Counted from the stretch's first letter, positions 1 to 8,289 are shown. The stretch is 20,596 nucleotides of DNA from Deltaproteobacteria bacterium (GCA_013151875.1 JAADHL010000361.1:1-20596), one strand, 5' to 3'. The notes: a model not told the origin generated them from the sequence alone. A program made the numbers and translations.

Positions 1-617
1 CTCGCGGACTTCACCGCATCGTCGGCGTCGGACACAGCGTCGGAGGCGCCGCCACATTGATCGCCTCGGCCATGGACCCTGATCTGTTCCGTGGGATCAT
101 CCTGCTGGACCCCACGATCCTGGGCGGCGCGCGAGGGGTCTTTTGGAGCCTGGCCAAGATGTTCGGTCAGGTGAACAGGGTTTACGTGGTGCGGGACGCC
201 CTCAATCGGCGGGATCGGTGGGCTTCCAGGGCGGAGGTCCGCAGGTCGTGGGCCTCGAAGCGGGTGTTCGCGCGCCTGGAACCGGACTGCCTCGACGACT
301 ACGTGAGCGCCGGAATCCAGGACCATCCTGAAGGCGGCGTTACCCTGAGTTACAGCAAGGAATGGGAGGCGCGGGTCTTTGCCACGACCCCGGCGTTTTC
401 CTGGAATTGGGTCCGCGGACTGACGGTGCCGGCCCTGGTGGTGCGGGGCGCAGGATCCGACACGTTTCTGAAGGGAGTCGCCGAGAAATTCGTCCGGCTG
501 GCGCCATCGTCACGGTTGTGCGAGGTCGATGAAGGGACCCACCTGTTTCCCCTGGAGCAACCCGGATACACCGCCGACCTGATAGCCGGTTTCATCGATT
601 CCCTGCCGCCAGCATGA
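1..617 (+). CDS. alpha/beta hydrolase, 3' part (5' end outside window)
   Basis: The reading frame is open from base 3 and stops with TGA at 615-617, so about 204 C-terminal residues are visible. Just inside the window the frame reads VGHSVGGAA, a typical GxSxG nucleophile elbow with the catalytic Ser. Near the end, DEGTHLFPLEQP fits the loop carrying the catalytic His, and VVRGAGSD about 35 residues earlier fits the strand bearing the acidic residue. This is the classic order of an alpha/beta hydrolase fold, with a helical cap between the Ser and the acid. The substrate cannot be read; esterase, lipase-like and C-C hydrolase roles are all possible. A TTG at 57 opens a shorter frame but lies after the nucleophile, so it is not the true start. 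The last 26 bases overlap the 3' end of dprA on the other strand. Confidence 0.85.
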   Translation, partial: RGLHRIVGVGHSVGGAATLIASAMDPDLFRGIILLDPTILGGARGVFWSLAKMFGQVNRVYVVRDALNRRDRWASRAEVRRSWASKRVFARLEPDCLDDYVSAGIQDHPEGGVTLSYSKEWEARVFATTPAFSWNWVRGLTVPALVVRGAGSDTFLKGVAEKFVRLAPSSRLCEVDEGTHLFPLEQPGYTADLIAGFIDSLPPA

Positions 618-1653
618 ACAGTCCGCCCGGAATCCGCGCGATGCTGCCGTTGATTTCCAGGTCAAGGATCGCGGCCTGCACCATGCCGGGAGGCAGACCT
701 GTGCCCGCGACCAGTTCGTCCATGGTTCTGGGGCCGTCCGCGAGCGCCTTGGCAACTGGTGAGGCCGCGCCCTTCAGGGGTCCGACGCCCGGGCTCGAAC
801 CAGGGTCTTTCCACGGTGGTGGGATGCCGCGTGGACGGTGAACCGGTTTGGGCCAGGGCAGGTCCATGCGACCCAGTTCCTCCAGCGCGGGGACGCAGGC
901 CAGGTCGGAGGGGCGTGCAAGAGGCAGCGCCCCACGGCCCAGCAGGGAAACGGTACCCTGGGATTCCAGGTACCAGGCGTCCGCCGGTACTGCGAACAGG
1001 GGCACGTCCAGTTTCAGCGCCCATGCTGCCGTGTTGAGGGCGCCGGATACCCTCCCTGCCTGGACCACCACCACCGCGTCCGCCAGCGCCGCGATCAGGC
1101 GGTTGCGACGGGGAAAGGTCCACCTTTCGGCCTTCCTGCCCACTGGATGTTCGGATAGCAGGCCCGAACCGGTTTCGAGAATTCTCGCGAAGAGATCTGC
1201 ATTGCCGGGGGGGTGCAACGTTGCCAGACCCCCTGCCATTATCGCGAGTGTCCGTCCGCCGCCGTTGAGGGCGCCTTCATGCGCCGCCCTGTCGATGCCC
1301 AGCGCGCCCCCGCTGATGACCGTGACGCCGGCCCAGCCCAGGACCCGTCCCAATCTTGAGGCCATGTCCATGCCGTAGGAATCGGCCTTGCGGGAGCCGA
1401 CAATGGCCACGGCCGGCGCGCTATGGTCCAGTTCGCCCCGCAGAAACAGGATACGGGGCGCGTCGTCCGCAAGGCGCTCGATGGACTGTGTTCCCTCGGG
1501 CAACCAATACCGGCATCCGTTGCGCCGCATCCAGTCCCGTTCACTTGCCAGGCGGTTTTTCATTTCGATTCCGAGTGCTTCGCGGTGTCTTGCGACGCCG
1601 GCCTGGTCATCAGGCGAAACCAGGTTCGGTGGAGGCAGTAGTTTTCCCTGCAT
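592..1653 (-). CDS. dprA: DNA processing protein DprA (Smf)
   Basis: DprA binds incoming single-stranded DNA during transformation and loads RecA. In many non-competent species it is kept as a general recombination helper in the cytoplasm. The 353-residue product has the Rossmann-like core with AIVGSRKAD (about 83-91), ISGGALGID (113-121) followed by His125, and the FPRRNRLIA block (180-188), all hallmarks of the family. A proline-rich linker (about 265-297) leads to a C-terminal winged helix (about 298-348, containing the TMDELVAGTGLP helix-turn-helix). Length is normal for DprA; the N-terminal 75 residues are poorly conserved and I see no clear SAM domain there. The ATG at 1653 has a GAGGAAA-type ribosome site upstream. 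It lies 54 bases downstream of the kinase gene on the same strand and may be cotranscribed with it. Confidence 0.95.
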   Translation of the reverse strand: MQGKLLPPPNLVSPDDQAGVARHREALGIEMKNRLASERDWMRRNGCRYWLPEGTQSIERLADDAPRILFLRGELDHSAPAVAIVGSRKADSYGMDMASRLGRVLGWAGVTVISGGALGIDRAAHEGALNGGGRTLAIMAGGLATLHPPGNADLFARILETGSGLLSEHPVGRKAERWTFPRRNRLIAALADAVVVVQAGRVSGALNTAAWALKLDVPLFAVPADAWYLESQGTVSLLGRGALPLARPSDLACVPALEELGRMDLPWPKPVHRPRGIPPPWKDPGSSPGVGPLKGAASPVAKALADGPRTMDELVAGTGLPPGMVQAAILDLEINGSIARIPGGLFMLAAGNR

Positions 1654-1707
1654 GCATCGTTTCCTCGCCGGGGTACGGGGATCTATCGGGCTGGAAACGA
1701 ATGTGTT

Positions 1708-3063
1708 TCAAAAACCGAACAGTTCGGGGATGGTTCTGGGTCTTTTGGAGGAGGCGGGAAATACCCAGCGTATGGCGAAGCCGCGGACCTCGCCCGGCGC
1801 CGAGGGTTTGTCCACCACTCTGACAACCTCGCCGGACAGGTGGATCATGAAGGTGTCCCTGCCGGGGTTCACAAACACGAACTCCAGGCGTTGGCCCGGG
1901 TCGGGCAGTACCCGCGAAAAAAGGAAGGCCCCACCAGGGCTGATGTCGGTGGTGGTTGCCCTGAACTCCCGGCCCTGAAGCTTGAACCTGGTGGCGATGG
2001 TGCGTCTGAGCCTCTCCATGTTGCGCCGGTCCTGGGAGTGGGCCGCTGCTGACCTGGATGACGCCGTCGCGGGCTCGGAGGCGGTCTGTTCCGGCACGTC
2101 CGGGTGCTCAGGGGCCACGCCCGTAGTTGGTGGTGGCTGCGGGATTCCCAGCTGAACCATGGTCTCGGTCTCGGCCGCGTTTTCCGACCCCGATTCCATT
2201 CCTTCGATGGCAAGGGACAAAAGGTTCTTGAACTCGGAGGCGCTCTCGGGACGTTTGTCCGGTTCCCTTGCCAGCGCCCTCTCGAGGAACTGCTCGATCT
2301 CGGAGGGCACGCGCGCCCTGGGATTGACGTCGGCTATGGAGGGCGCGGTCTCCTTGATCTTCTTCAACGCGAGGGCCAGCGGCGTGTCGGCCTCGAACGG
2401 CGGCATGCCGGCCAGCAGTTCGAACAGGATGGTGGCCAGAGAATACAGGTCGGTCCTGAGGTCCAGGTCCTTGCCTTCCATCTGTTCCGGGCTCATGTAG
2501 CGCGGCGTGCCCACGACGACGCCGCTTTCGGAGTCCCGCGTATCCGGGTTGTCGGTGAGTTCGGCGATCCCAAAGTCGAGGACCTTGGCGAACTCGCTGG
2601 AACCGGCGCCCTGAATGACAAAGATGTTTTCGGGCTTGAGGTCCTTGTGGATCACGCCGGCCTCGTGGGCCTCGTCCAGGGAGTCCAGCACCTGGTCAAC
2701 GATGTTGACGGCGCGCCACACCGATATCGGTCCCCTCTCGTCCGTCATCTGCTGGAAGAGCGATCTTCCCTTGAGCAGTTCCATGGCGATGTAAAGGAGG
2801 CCTTCCTCGGACCTGCCCACGTCATACACTGAGATGGTGTGGGGGCTTGTCAGGCGGCTGACCGCCTGGACCTCCCGCATGAACCTGTCGGTCGCCTGTT
2901 CGCGGGTGATCATCTCTGACCTGAGGACCTTGAGGGCCACGTCGCGCCCCATGGAACGCTGTTCGGCCACATAGACCGCGGACGTGCCGCCGATCCCCAG
3001 CAGCCGCTTGATTGCAAAGCGGTCATCTACAACGACGCCATGCCCCAGGGTCGTGGCGGACAT
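1708..3063 (-). CDS. Ser/Thr protein kinase with C-terminal PilZ-like domain
   Basis: This is a Hanks-type kinase. Numbered from the ATG at 3063 (451 residues), it shows the glycine loop LGIGGTSAVYVA (22-33), ATP-binding Lys45 in VALKVL, the catalytic loop HKDLKPEN (139-146, catalytic Asp141), DFG (163-165) and the activation-segment end GTPRYMSPEQ (185-194). All catalytic residues are present; HKD replaces the usual HRD. A low-complexity Pro/Ala/Ser/Glu linker (about 290-345) joins it to a PilZ-like domain (about 348-436) with TDISPGGAFL. No membrane helix is visible, so it should be cytosolic. The frame also opens at a TTG at 3123, adding 20 basic residues; I chose the ATG because the kinase domain follows it at the usual distance, but a promoter at 3150-3177 fits either start. 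Substrates cannot be told. It lies upstream of dprA on the same strand. Confidence 0.9.
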   Translation of the reverse strand: MSATTLGHGVVVDDRFAIKRLLGIGGTSAVYVAEQRSMGRDVALKVLRSEMITREQATDRFMREVQAVSRLTSPHTISVYDVGRSEEGLLYIAMELLKGRSLFQQMTDERGPISVWRAVNIVDQVLDSLDEAHEAGVIHKDLKPENIFVIQGAGSSEFAKVLDFGIAELTDNPDTRDSESGVVVGTPRYMSPEQMEGKDLDLRTDLYSLATILFELLAGMPPFEADTPLALALKKIKETAPSIADVNPRARVPSEIEQFLERALAREPDKRPESASEFKNLLSLAIEGMESGSENAAETETMVQLGIPQPPPTTGVAPEHPDVPEQTASEPATASSRSAAAHSQDRRNMERLRRTIATRFKLQGREFRATTTDISPGGAFLFSRVLPDPGQRLEFVFVNPGRDTFMIHLSGEVVRVVDKPSAPGEVRGFAIRWVFPASSKRPRTIPELFGF

Positions 3064-3149
3064 GCCCACAGGGCGACGCTTTCCCCTGATCGTGTTCCAG
3101 ATCCTGTTGATGTGTCCCTTCAAATCACGTACCGCCCGTCCAGAACCGA

Positions 3150-3177
3150 ATTATCCGTCAACTGGGTTTTCAGTCAA
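3150..3177 (-). promoter_or_regulatory. sigma70-like promoter for the kinase gene
   Basis: On the minus strand, TTGACT (3177-3172) is followed after 16 bases by GATAAT (3155-3150). Each hexamer matches the consensus at five of six positions. Transcription would begin near 3143, giving a leader of about 20 bases to the TTG at 3123 or 80 bases to the ATG at 3063. It sits in the gap between the kinase and the upstream glycosyltransferase gene, where a separate promoter is expected. Prediction by eye only. Confidence 0.5.
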
Positions 3178-3232
3178 TGGTGAGGCCTTCGCAGGAGGGG
3201 GCCTTCCGCCTACCGTGGTCCGCGAGTCGGGT

Positions 3233-3294
3233 AAAAAAAACATCAAACGACGATTGCGCCCGTCCGCATCGCGGTCCAGCGAGGGGAAACTCGC
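3233..3294 (-). terminator. possible weak terminator after the GT-C glycosyltransferase
   Basis: Downstream of the stop at 3310 on the minus strand there is a 5-bp stem GCGAG/CTCGC with a 6-base loop (3279-3294), then a 4-bp stem CCGC/GCGG (3264-3274), then a run of eight T at 3240-3233. The T run is about 23 bases past the second stem, which is too far for a standard intrinsic terminator. I list it only as the best candidate in this gap. Confidence 0.2.
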
Positions 3295-3309
3295 ATGTCC
3301 ACGCAAGGC

Positions 3310-4884
3310 TTATCCGGCATGGGCTTTGGCCAGCACTTTGCACACGTCCACGTTGGGCTTGATACGGCCCCCACAGCGATAGACAGCCGTGGTCCAATCC
3401 CGGGCCAGGGGTTCGACCGGGCGACAATTGACCCGCACCCATGCGTCGAGGCCCGGGGCCTCGGGGTCGTCCCTGATCCTGAATCTGAAGAGATCGAACC
3501 CACCCAGTCCGGCGAGTACCCTTGGAAGCGCATCCGTCGCCGCGTGGAACAGGACCCTGTCTTGGTCCCTAAATGCTCGTGTCGGACTGGGACACGCGAG
3601 ATTCCACAGGTCCCTGCGCCTCAATTCAACGAAACCTATGACCTCCAGCATCGAAACGGGAGACACCAGTATGGCCTGACGGGAACCGGACGACGAGCGA
3701 TTGTGGATTGTCATGGCGGTTTCAGCCAGGTTTCCCTGGTGACGCTGGGGTGGTGACAGGTGGTCGATCAGGGACATGGCGAAAAAGACCAGGACGCCCG
3801 CGGCCAGCACCATCCGGTAGACTGATCGGCGTCTGGGCGATCTGGACCTGGCGGCGGCATAAAGCAGCGCGAAGGGGACCATCGGCAGCACGTACCTTGC
3901 CTGAACAGGTGTCCTGAGGGCGATGACCACGAGGCCAACGGCGCCCAGCGCGAGAGTCCACGGGATGACCTTGCGCCCGTCGGACGTAGAAGATCGGTTT
4001 CCAGCAAGGGCCAGCGCCGCCGTCAGCAGGACCAGCAAGCGTATGGAAAGATCGTGAAAGGCGTTCAGGAGGTTGGGGACCAGTCCAAGGGAGGCCAGAC
4101 GCGATCCCTGGTCCATCGGGCCGAATACCTCGATATAGACGAACGGCGCCAGCGCGGCGAACGCGGGAATCAGCGCCATGCCGACGCGGGCCAGGACGGC
4201 GCGGCGTGAAAACGCGATGAATCCAAGGTGGCCCAAAAGGAAGAACGGCGCCTGGTAGTTGGTCATGCACGCGGCAACGGCCCAGATGGCGTAGAAGCCG
4301 TAGGAGCGGCGACTGCCGTCCAAGGCGCGCAGCAGAGAGAGATGGGCCAGCAGCAGAAAACAGATCAGCAGAGTGAGGTTTTTCTGCTGCATCGAGAAAA
4401 TTACATGGGTGGGGAAAAACACCAGGACAGCCGCCAGTCCAATGGCCGTCCAGCCGGATGACCACCTTCGCGCGGCAACGTAGAGCAGACCCGTGCCGAG
4501 GGACCCGAAAACCGCGGCCGGAGCCCGCATAAGCCAGAGGCTTTCAGGACGGGTCGAGGTCAGGTGTATCAGAAAGCGGAACAGGGGAGGGTGAGAGCCT
4601 GTCTCGTGATTGAGAAACCAGTTGGACCAGAACCCCATCTCCAGTCCAGAGGCTTCGTCGCCTGAAACGGGCAGGCTGCCGAGTCCCCACAGCCGCAGGC
4701 CCAGCGCGATGATGACCAGTGCCAGCGCCCATGCGTCCGCCCGATCCCATTGGCGGCGAGGGGGTTGAGGCGCTGAAGATTCGGATTCGCGGCCGATCAG
4801 AAAGTTCACGGACACGCCGACCCCGATGACCAGGGCCAGGTAGATTTCGACAGCCGTGGTTGATGGGACCATGTCGGGCATCAT
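3310..4884 (-). CDS. GT-C fold membrane glycosyltransferase (PMT/ArnT-like, GT39-type)
   Basis: This is a multi-spanning membrane protein of about 524 residues of the type that transfers sugars from polyprenyl-phosphate donors on the periplasmic side. After a first hydrophobic helix and a charged loop, a second helix ends in LPVSGDEASG; the Asp-Glu pair (about 76-77) matches the acidic catalytic motif in the first large periplasmic loop. It is followed by ETGSHPPLFRFLIH, typical of the PMT_2 group. About ten hydrophobic helices follow, then a soluble C-terminal part (roughly the last 150 residues). The acceptor (lipid A, protein or glycan) cannot be inferred. The frame opens at a TTG at 4902; ATGs at 4884, 4881 and 4872 are all possible, and none has a convincing ribosome site. 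It is divergent from lgt. Confidence 0.8.
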   Translation of the reverse strand: MMPDMVPSTTAVEIYLALVIGVGVSVNFLIGRESESSAPQPPRRQWDRADAWALALVIIALGLRLWGLGSLPVSGDEASGLEMGFWSNWFLNHETGSHPPLFRFLIHLTSTRPESLWLMRAPAAVFGSLGTGLLYVAARRWSSGWTAIGLAAVLVFFPTHVIFSMQQKNLTLLICFLLLAHLSLLRALDGSRRSYGFYAIWAVAACMTNYQAPFFLLGHLGFIAFSRRAVLARVGMALIPAFAALAPFVYIEVFGPMDQGSRLASLGLVPNLLNAFHDLSIRLLVLLTAALALAGNRSSTSDGRKVIPWTLALGAVGLVVIALRTPVQARYVLPMVPFALLYAAARSRSPRRRSVYRMVLAAGVLVFFAMSLIDHLSPPQRHQGNLAETAMTIHNRSSSGSRQAILVSPVSMLEVIGFVELRRRDLWNLACPSPTRAFRDQDRVLFHAATDALPRVLAGLGGFDLFRFRIRDDPEAPGLDAWVRVNCRPVEPLARDWTTAVYRCGGRIKPNVDVCKVLAKAHAG

Positions 4885-4945
4885 ATCCGGATTATCGGGC
4901 AAAGTGGGCTGAAGGGGGTTGAGAATCTGCGTCGGGCAGAGCGGC

Positions 4946-4975
4946 TTGACATCTCGGGGGGGTGGGGGCGATAGT
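4946..4975 (+). promoter_or_regulatory. sigma70-like promoter for lgt
   Basis: A perfect -35 TTGACA (4946-4951) is followed after 18 bases by GATAGT (4970-4975, four of six matches). The predicted start near 4982 gives a leader of about 20 bases. A GGAGG ribosome site (4993-4997) lies just before the ATG at 5002. The spacer is unusually G-rich, with runs of seven and five G split by one T. Confidence 0.5.
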
Positions 4976-5001
4976 CCTCGACAGGATTACCGGGAGGCGC
5001 C

Positions 5002-5892
5002 ATGTGGCCCTACGTGATTGAATCGCCGTTACGCATCGGGACTTACGGCGTGATGATGGCCATCGGGTTCCTTACCGCCCTTTGGCTGCTGACCAGGGAG
5101 CACATACGACGCAACATCGACCCCAAACATGCCGAGACGACCGTATTCCTGGCAATCATCTTCGGGGTCGTGGGGGCCAAGCTGGCCTACATGTTCACCG
5201 AGGCGGATTCCGTGTCCTGGAAGGACTTCTTTTCAGGAGCGGGCCTGACCTGGCACGGGGGGTTGATTCTGGCCATCGTGGCCATCGTCACCTATTACAT
5301 CGTCAAGAAACTGCCCCTGGCGATCATGTTCGACGCCCTGGCCCCGATGCTGGCCACCGGGTACGCGTTCGGGCGGATCGGGTGCCAGCTTTCGGGCGAC
5401 GGCGACTATGGGGTGCCTTGCGGTGACCTCGTCAACCGGGCGCAATGCTGGCTGGTGGGCATGTACGAGAAGGGTTTCGAGGTCTGTCTGACCCACAAGT
5501 ACCCGACATTCTGCATGTCGTACCCGGACGGAATCGTGCCTACGAACCAACTCGTTTTTCCGACCCCGGTATATGAATCCCTGATGAATTTTGCCCTGTT
5601 CGGCCTGTTGTGGTCCATCCGCAAGCGTATCAGGCATCCCGGGGTCCTGTTCTCCATCTACCTGATTTGCGCGGGAATCATGCGTTTCGCCATCGAATTC
5701 ATCCGTCAGGATGAGGGGCGGCCCTACCGGTTCTGGGACCTGCGCGACGCCCATCTCGTGGCCCTGGCGTCGGTCGCGGTCGGCATAGGTCTGTGGGTGT
5801 TCGCCATGGTCAGGAAGATCCCGAAGGGCATGGAGTATGGGATCCTGCCTAAACCAGCGCCCGCAAAGGCCGGCAAATCCAAAAAACGATAG
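5002..5892 (+). CDS. lgt: phosphatidylglycerol-prolipoprotein diacylglyceryl transferase
   Basis: Lgt moves diacylglycerol from phosphatidylglycerol onto the lipobox Cys of prolipoproteins in the inner membrane, the first step of lipoprotein maturation. The 296-residue product has about seven hydrophobic helices and the family landmarks: TWHGG with His85 (the conserved HGG), the signature GRIGCQLSGDGDYG (124-137) with the essential-type Arg125, and RFAIEFIRQDEGRP (228-241). Two things are unusual. The Asn normally after GRIG is Cys128, and the usual HPTQLYE block reads FPTPVYES (186-193). Between the signature and that block is a stretch of nearly 50 residues with four Cys (140, 149, 162, 171). 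The C-terminus is Lys/Pro/Ala-rich and probably cytosolic. The ATG has a GGAGG at good spacing. It is convergent with the slt gene, 22 bases away. Confidence 0.93.
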   Translation: MWPYVIESPLRIGTYGVMMAIGFLTALWLLTREHIRRNIDPKHAETTVFLAIIFGVVGAKLAYMFTEADSVSWKDFFSGAGLTWHGGLILAIVAIVTYYIVKKLPLAIMFDALAPMLATGYAFGRIGCQLSGDGDYGVPCGDLVNRAQCWLVGMYEKGFEVCLTHKYPTFCMSYPDGIVPTNQLVFPTPVYESLMNFALFGLLWSIRKRIRHPGVLFSIYLICAGIMRFAIEFIRQDEGRPYRFWDLRDAHLVALASVAVGIGLWVFAMVRKIPKGMEYGILPKPAPAKAGKSKKR

Positions 5893-5914
5893 ATCGGCGC
5901 CTCTTACCCGCCCC

Positions 5915-8203
5915 TTACCGTCCTTTGGTCGCGGCGATCTTTCCCCTTTTTTCCATGAACGGCCCCAGGGAATCCGGGACGGACATGGACACCATGAAAG
6001 GGCCCCTGCCCTTGTCGTCGTACATGGCCCTATAGCCTGCGGCGTACCCGACCACCCGCTTTATGAACGCGGCCGTGGCAGGATAGGGGACCGCCTCCAC
6101 GAACACGTCGGTGGGCAGGTGACCGAAACGCCTGCGAAACGAGCGGGCGGCCCCGGCGCCGGCGTTGTAGCCTGCCAGGACCAGGGGCAGGTGACCCCTG
6201 AAGTGGCGCATCAGTTCGGCCAGAAACGTGGCGCCCAGCCGGATGTTCGGTCCCGGCGAGCGCAGGCGCCTGGCCATCCCGGGTTTTCCGACCAACCGGG
6301 AAGCGACAATTCTGGCTGTGCGGGGCATCAACTGCATAATTCCCCGGGCCCCGGCGCCGGACCTCGCGCGGGGATTGAAGTTGCTTTCGGTCCTCATCAC
6401 GGCGTATATCAGGGCGGGGTCAAGACCGGTGTTTTCGGCGGCCTTCATGACCTGGGTGGTGAAGGGTCGGGGGTAGGCCGCCTCGAACACGTCCCGGCTC
6501 CAGGGGGCGGGCCATCCCCGCACGAATCCACGGGAGTACATCGCCCCCCTGGGTGAACGTCCGTTCGCGGTCAGCGCGGCGAGCAGCGCCAATCCGTTTT
6601 CGTTCAGAAGCCCGCGCGCCGCCCTGGACCTCAATTCCCTCACCGCATCCTTGCCGTACCCCAGCCGCCACAGCATCAAGGGGCCCCTGACCCTGGGGCC
6701 CGCTGGGACTTCGCGTCCGGCAACCTCGAATTTGTGAGCTTTGGACCTTCTGGTGAACCCAGGGGTGTCAATCGGGGCCCCCGGAAGTCCTGGCCCCCCC
6801 GTTTTGGATGCGAATGCGATCCTGTCCTCGGCCAGCCCGGCGAGGCGGGTTATCGCCAGCACGCCGAACCACGAGTGGGGAAATGACCGGGCCACGCGCC
6901 TCAGTTCCGAAAGACCCTCGGCGTCCCTTCCGATTTCCAACAGGGAAACTCCACGAAAGTAATGTAGTTTTTCGGCCATTCCGAACAGAACGCCGTCCCC
7001 TTCGTCTAGGTGTGCGAGCACTTCTTTCAGGCGCTTCAAGGCCGCTTCCGATTGGCCGGAAATGATGTTCGCCAGCGCAATCCGCCATGATGCCTGAACC
7101 CAAAGGCCGCTTTCTGGGTGCTTGTCAAGGACCATTTCGAGGACCGAAACAGCGCCTGCGGTGTCCTCCTCGCGCATCCTGCAGTTCGAAAGCGCCATGG
7201 CGGCCTTCGCTGCGGTTGGGGCCGCTGGATGCGTCTTCAGCACCTTGACGTACAGATTGCACGCCCCCTTTCCGTCGCCGCTCCTGTCCATGGCCCTGGC
7301 CAGTGCGAACTCCGAGCAGGCCAGCAGCACAGAATCCCGGGCCCTGTTCACTGCCTTGCGCAGGCGGGCCTTTGCCAGCTTTGCGTCCCTTGCGCCGTTC
7401 AGCGCGTATCGGCCCCGGATAAAGGCGGGCAGTCCGGGATCCAGGGCCCTCATCGACTTGGGGTGGCGTGCCGCGCGTCTGGAAAGCAGCAGTAAGTCCC
7501 TGCCCCTGGCGTGCAGCGCACGGCGCAGTCTACGCTGCAGGCGTGAAGGCCTTTGACCCAGCGCGGCCAGTTCCGTGGCCGCCGACCTTGCGCGGCCGTC
7601 GGTGGAAGCGTCAAGGAATGCGCCCAGCGCGACATCCCTGGCCCGTTCAGGCTGTCCGACCCCCGCGAGTGCGTGCGCCAGGGCCAGTCTGGCCCGGTGC
7701 AGCCCTGAAGCAGTCAGGTCGGTCGTGAATATCTCGTTGAGCACCGTCAAGGCCAGCGACGGCCTGCCTTCGAGCGTCAGGGATTCGGCCAGACCCAGAC
7801 GTGCGTCGATCCAGCGCGCGCTGGACCTCGATACACCGGCGAAGGCGACCCTTGCGCCGGCGATGTCTTTCAACCTCGCCAGGATCCTGCCCTCCCTGAA
7901 CAGAGCCTCGTCCGAAAGGACCCCCTTTTCAATGGCGCGGTATCGCCTCAGTGCCTCCCGTGCCTTCCCCGCCTTTTCCAGCAGTCGTCCAGCCCGGTAA
8001 TCCAGGGCATCATCCGGAATGTCCGACGCCCCCTTCAGTCCGTCCAAAAGCCGCACCGCCTCTGTGATTCGGCCAAAACGCGCTGCTGACTCGGCCCTGG
8101 CGAATCCACCGGACGTGTGGCGGTAAAGGTCCAGGGATGATGATGCATGCACCGTTGCCGGCGCCATCAGGATCAATACGATTGCGGCGGGAATCCTGTT
8201 CAA
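5915..8203 (-). CDS. slt: soluble lytic murein transglycosylase (Slt70-type)
   Basis: This exported peptidoglycan-cleaving enzyme cuts the MurNAc-GlcNAc bond with formation of 1,6-anhydro-MurNAc. The 762-residue protein begins with a Sec signal (MNRIPAAIVLILMAPATVHA, likely cut after residue 20). A long helical region follows (about 25-560), rich in Ala, Arg and Leu with TPR-like repeats such as AATVS-like helix pairs, matching the superhelical U/L domains of Slt70. The SLT catalytic domain lies at about 590-720: YAVMRTESNFNP with catalytic Glu606, then GARGIMQLMPRTA and the LVLAGYNAG block, as in family 1 lytic transglycosylases. The start codon is TTG; no in-frame ATG or GTG would keep the signal peptide. 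Its gene is convergent with lgt and divergent from the DedA gene. Confidence 0.92.
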   Translation of the reverse strand: MNRIPAAIVLILMAPATVHASSSLDLYRHTSGGFARAESAARFGRITEAVRLLDGLKGASDIPDDALDYRAGRLLEKAGKAREALRRYRAIEKGVLSDEALFREGRILARLKDIAGARVAFAGVSRSSARWIDARLGLAESLTLEGRPSLALTVLNEIFTTDLTASGLHRARLALAHALAGVGQPERARDVALGAFLDASTDGRARSAATELAALGQRPSRLQRRLRRALHARGRDLLLLSRRAARHPKSMRALDPGLPAFIRGRYALNGARDAKLAKARLRKAVNRARDSVLLACSEFALARAMDRSGDGKGACNLYVKVLKTHPAAPTAAKAAMALSNCRMREEDTAGAVSVLEMVLDKHPESGLWVQASWRIALANIISGQSEAALKRLKEVLAHLDEGDGVLFGMAEKLHYFRGVSLLEIGRDAEGLSELRRVARSFPHSWFGVLAITRLAGLAEDRIAFASKTGGPGLPGAPIDTPGFTRRSKAHKFEVAGREVPAGPRVRGPLMLWRLGYGKDAVRELRSRAARGLLNENGLALLAALTANGRSPRGAMYSRGFVRGWPAPWSRDVFEAAYPRPFTTQVMKAAENTGLDPALIYAVMRTESNFNPRARSGAGARGIMQLMPRTARIVASRLVGKPGMARRLRSPGPNIRLGATFLAELMRHFRGHLPLVLAGYNAGAGAARSFRRRFGHLPTDVFVEAVPYPATAAFIKRVVGYAAGYRAMYDDKGRGPFMVSMSVPDSLGPFMEKRGKIAATKGR

Positions 8204-8249
8204 AACAACACCATTGCCGTGAGGTACGCGCCATCCAATGCGGCGGTGT

Positions 8250-8255
8250 ATTATA
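8250..8255 (-). promoter_or_regulatory. -10 element in the slt/dedA divergent gap
   Basis: On the minus strand this is a perfect TATAAT, 46 bases upstream of the slt TTG start, with transcription expected near 8243. No good -35 is found at 16-18 bases, and there is no TGn extension, so activity may need an activator. The overlapping plus-strand bases (TATTAT, 8249-8254) could serve the DedA gene equally weakly. The whole divergent gap is only 86 bases. Confidence 0.3.
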
Positions 8256-8289
8256 ACCCCAGTGGATCAACCACGATGACGGGGCCTTA

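Noticed and set aside
781..815. Minus-strand stretch resembling a tRNA T-arm (GGTTCGAGCCCGGG)
   Set aside because: It can form a 5-bp stem with a 7-base TTCGAGC loop, but no matching acceptor, D or anticodon arms lie upstream, and it falls in the proline-rich linker of dprA. Chance similarity is the simplest explanation.
1708..3063. Kinase as an inactive pseudokinase because of HKD
   Set aside because: The ATP-binding Lys, catalytic Asp, DFG and Asn of the catalytic loop are all present.
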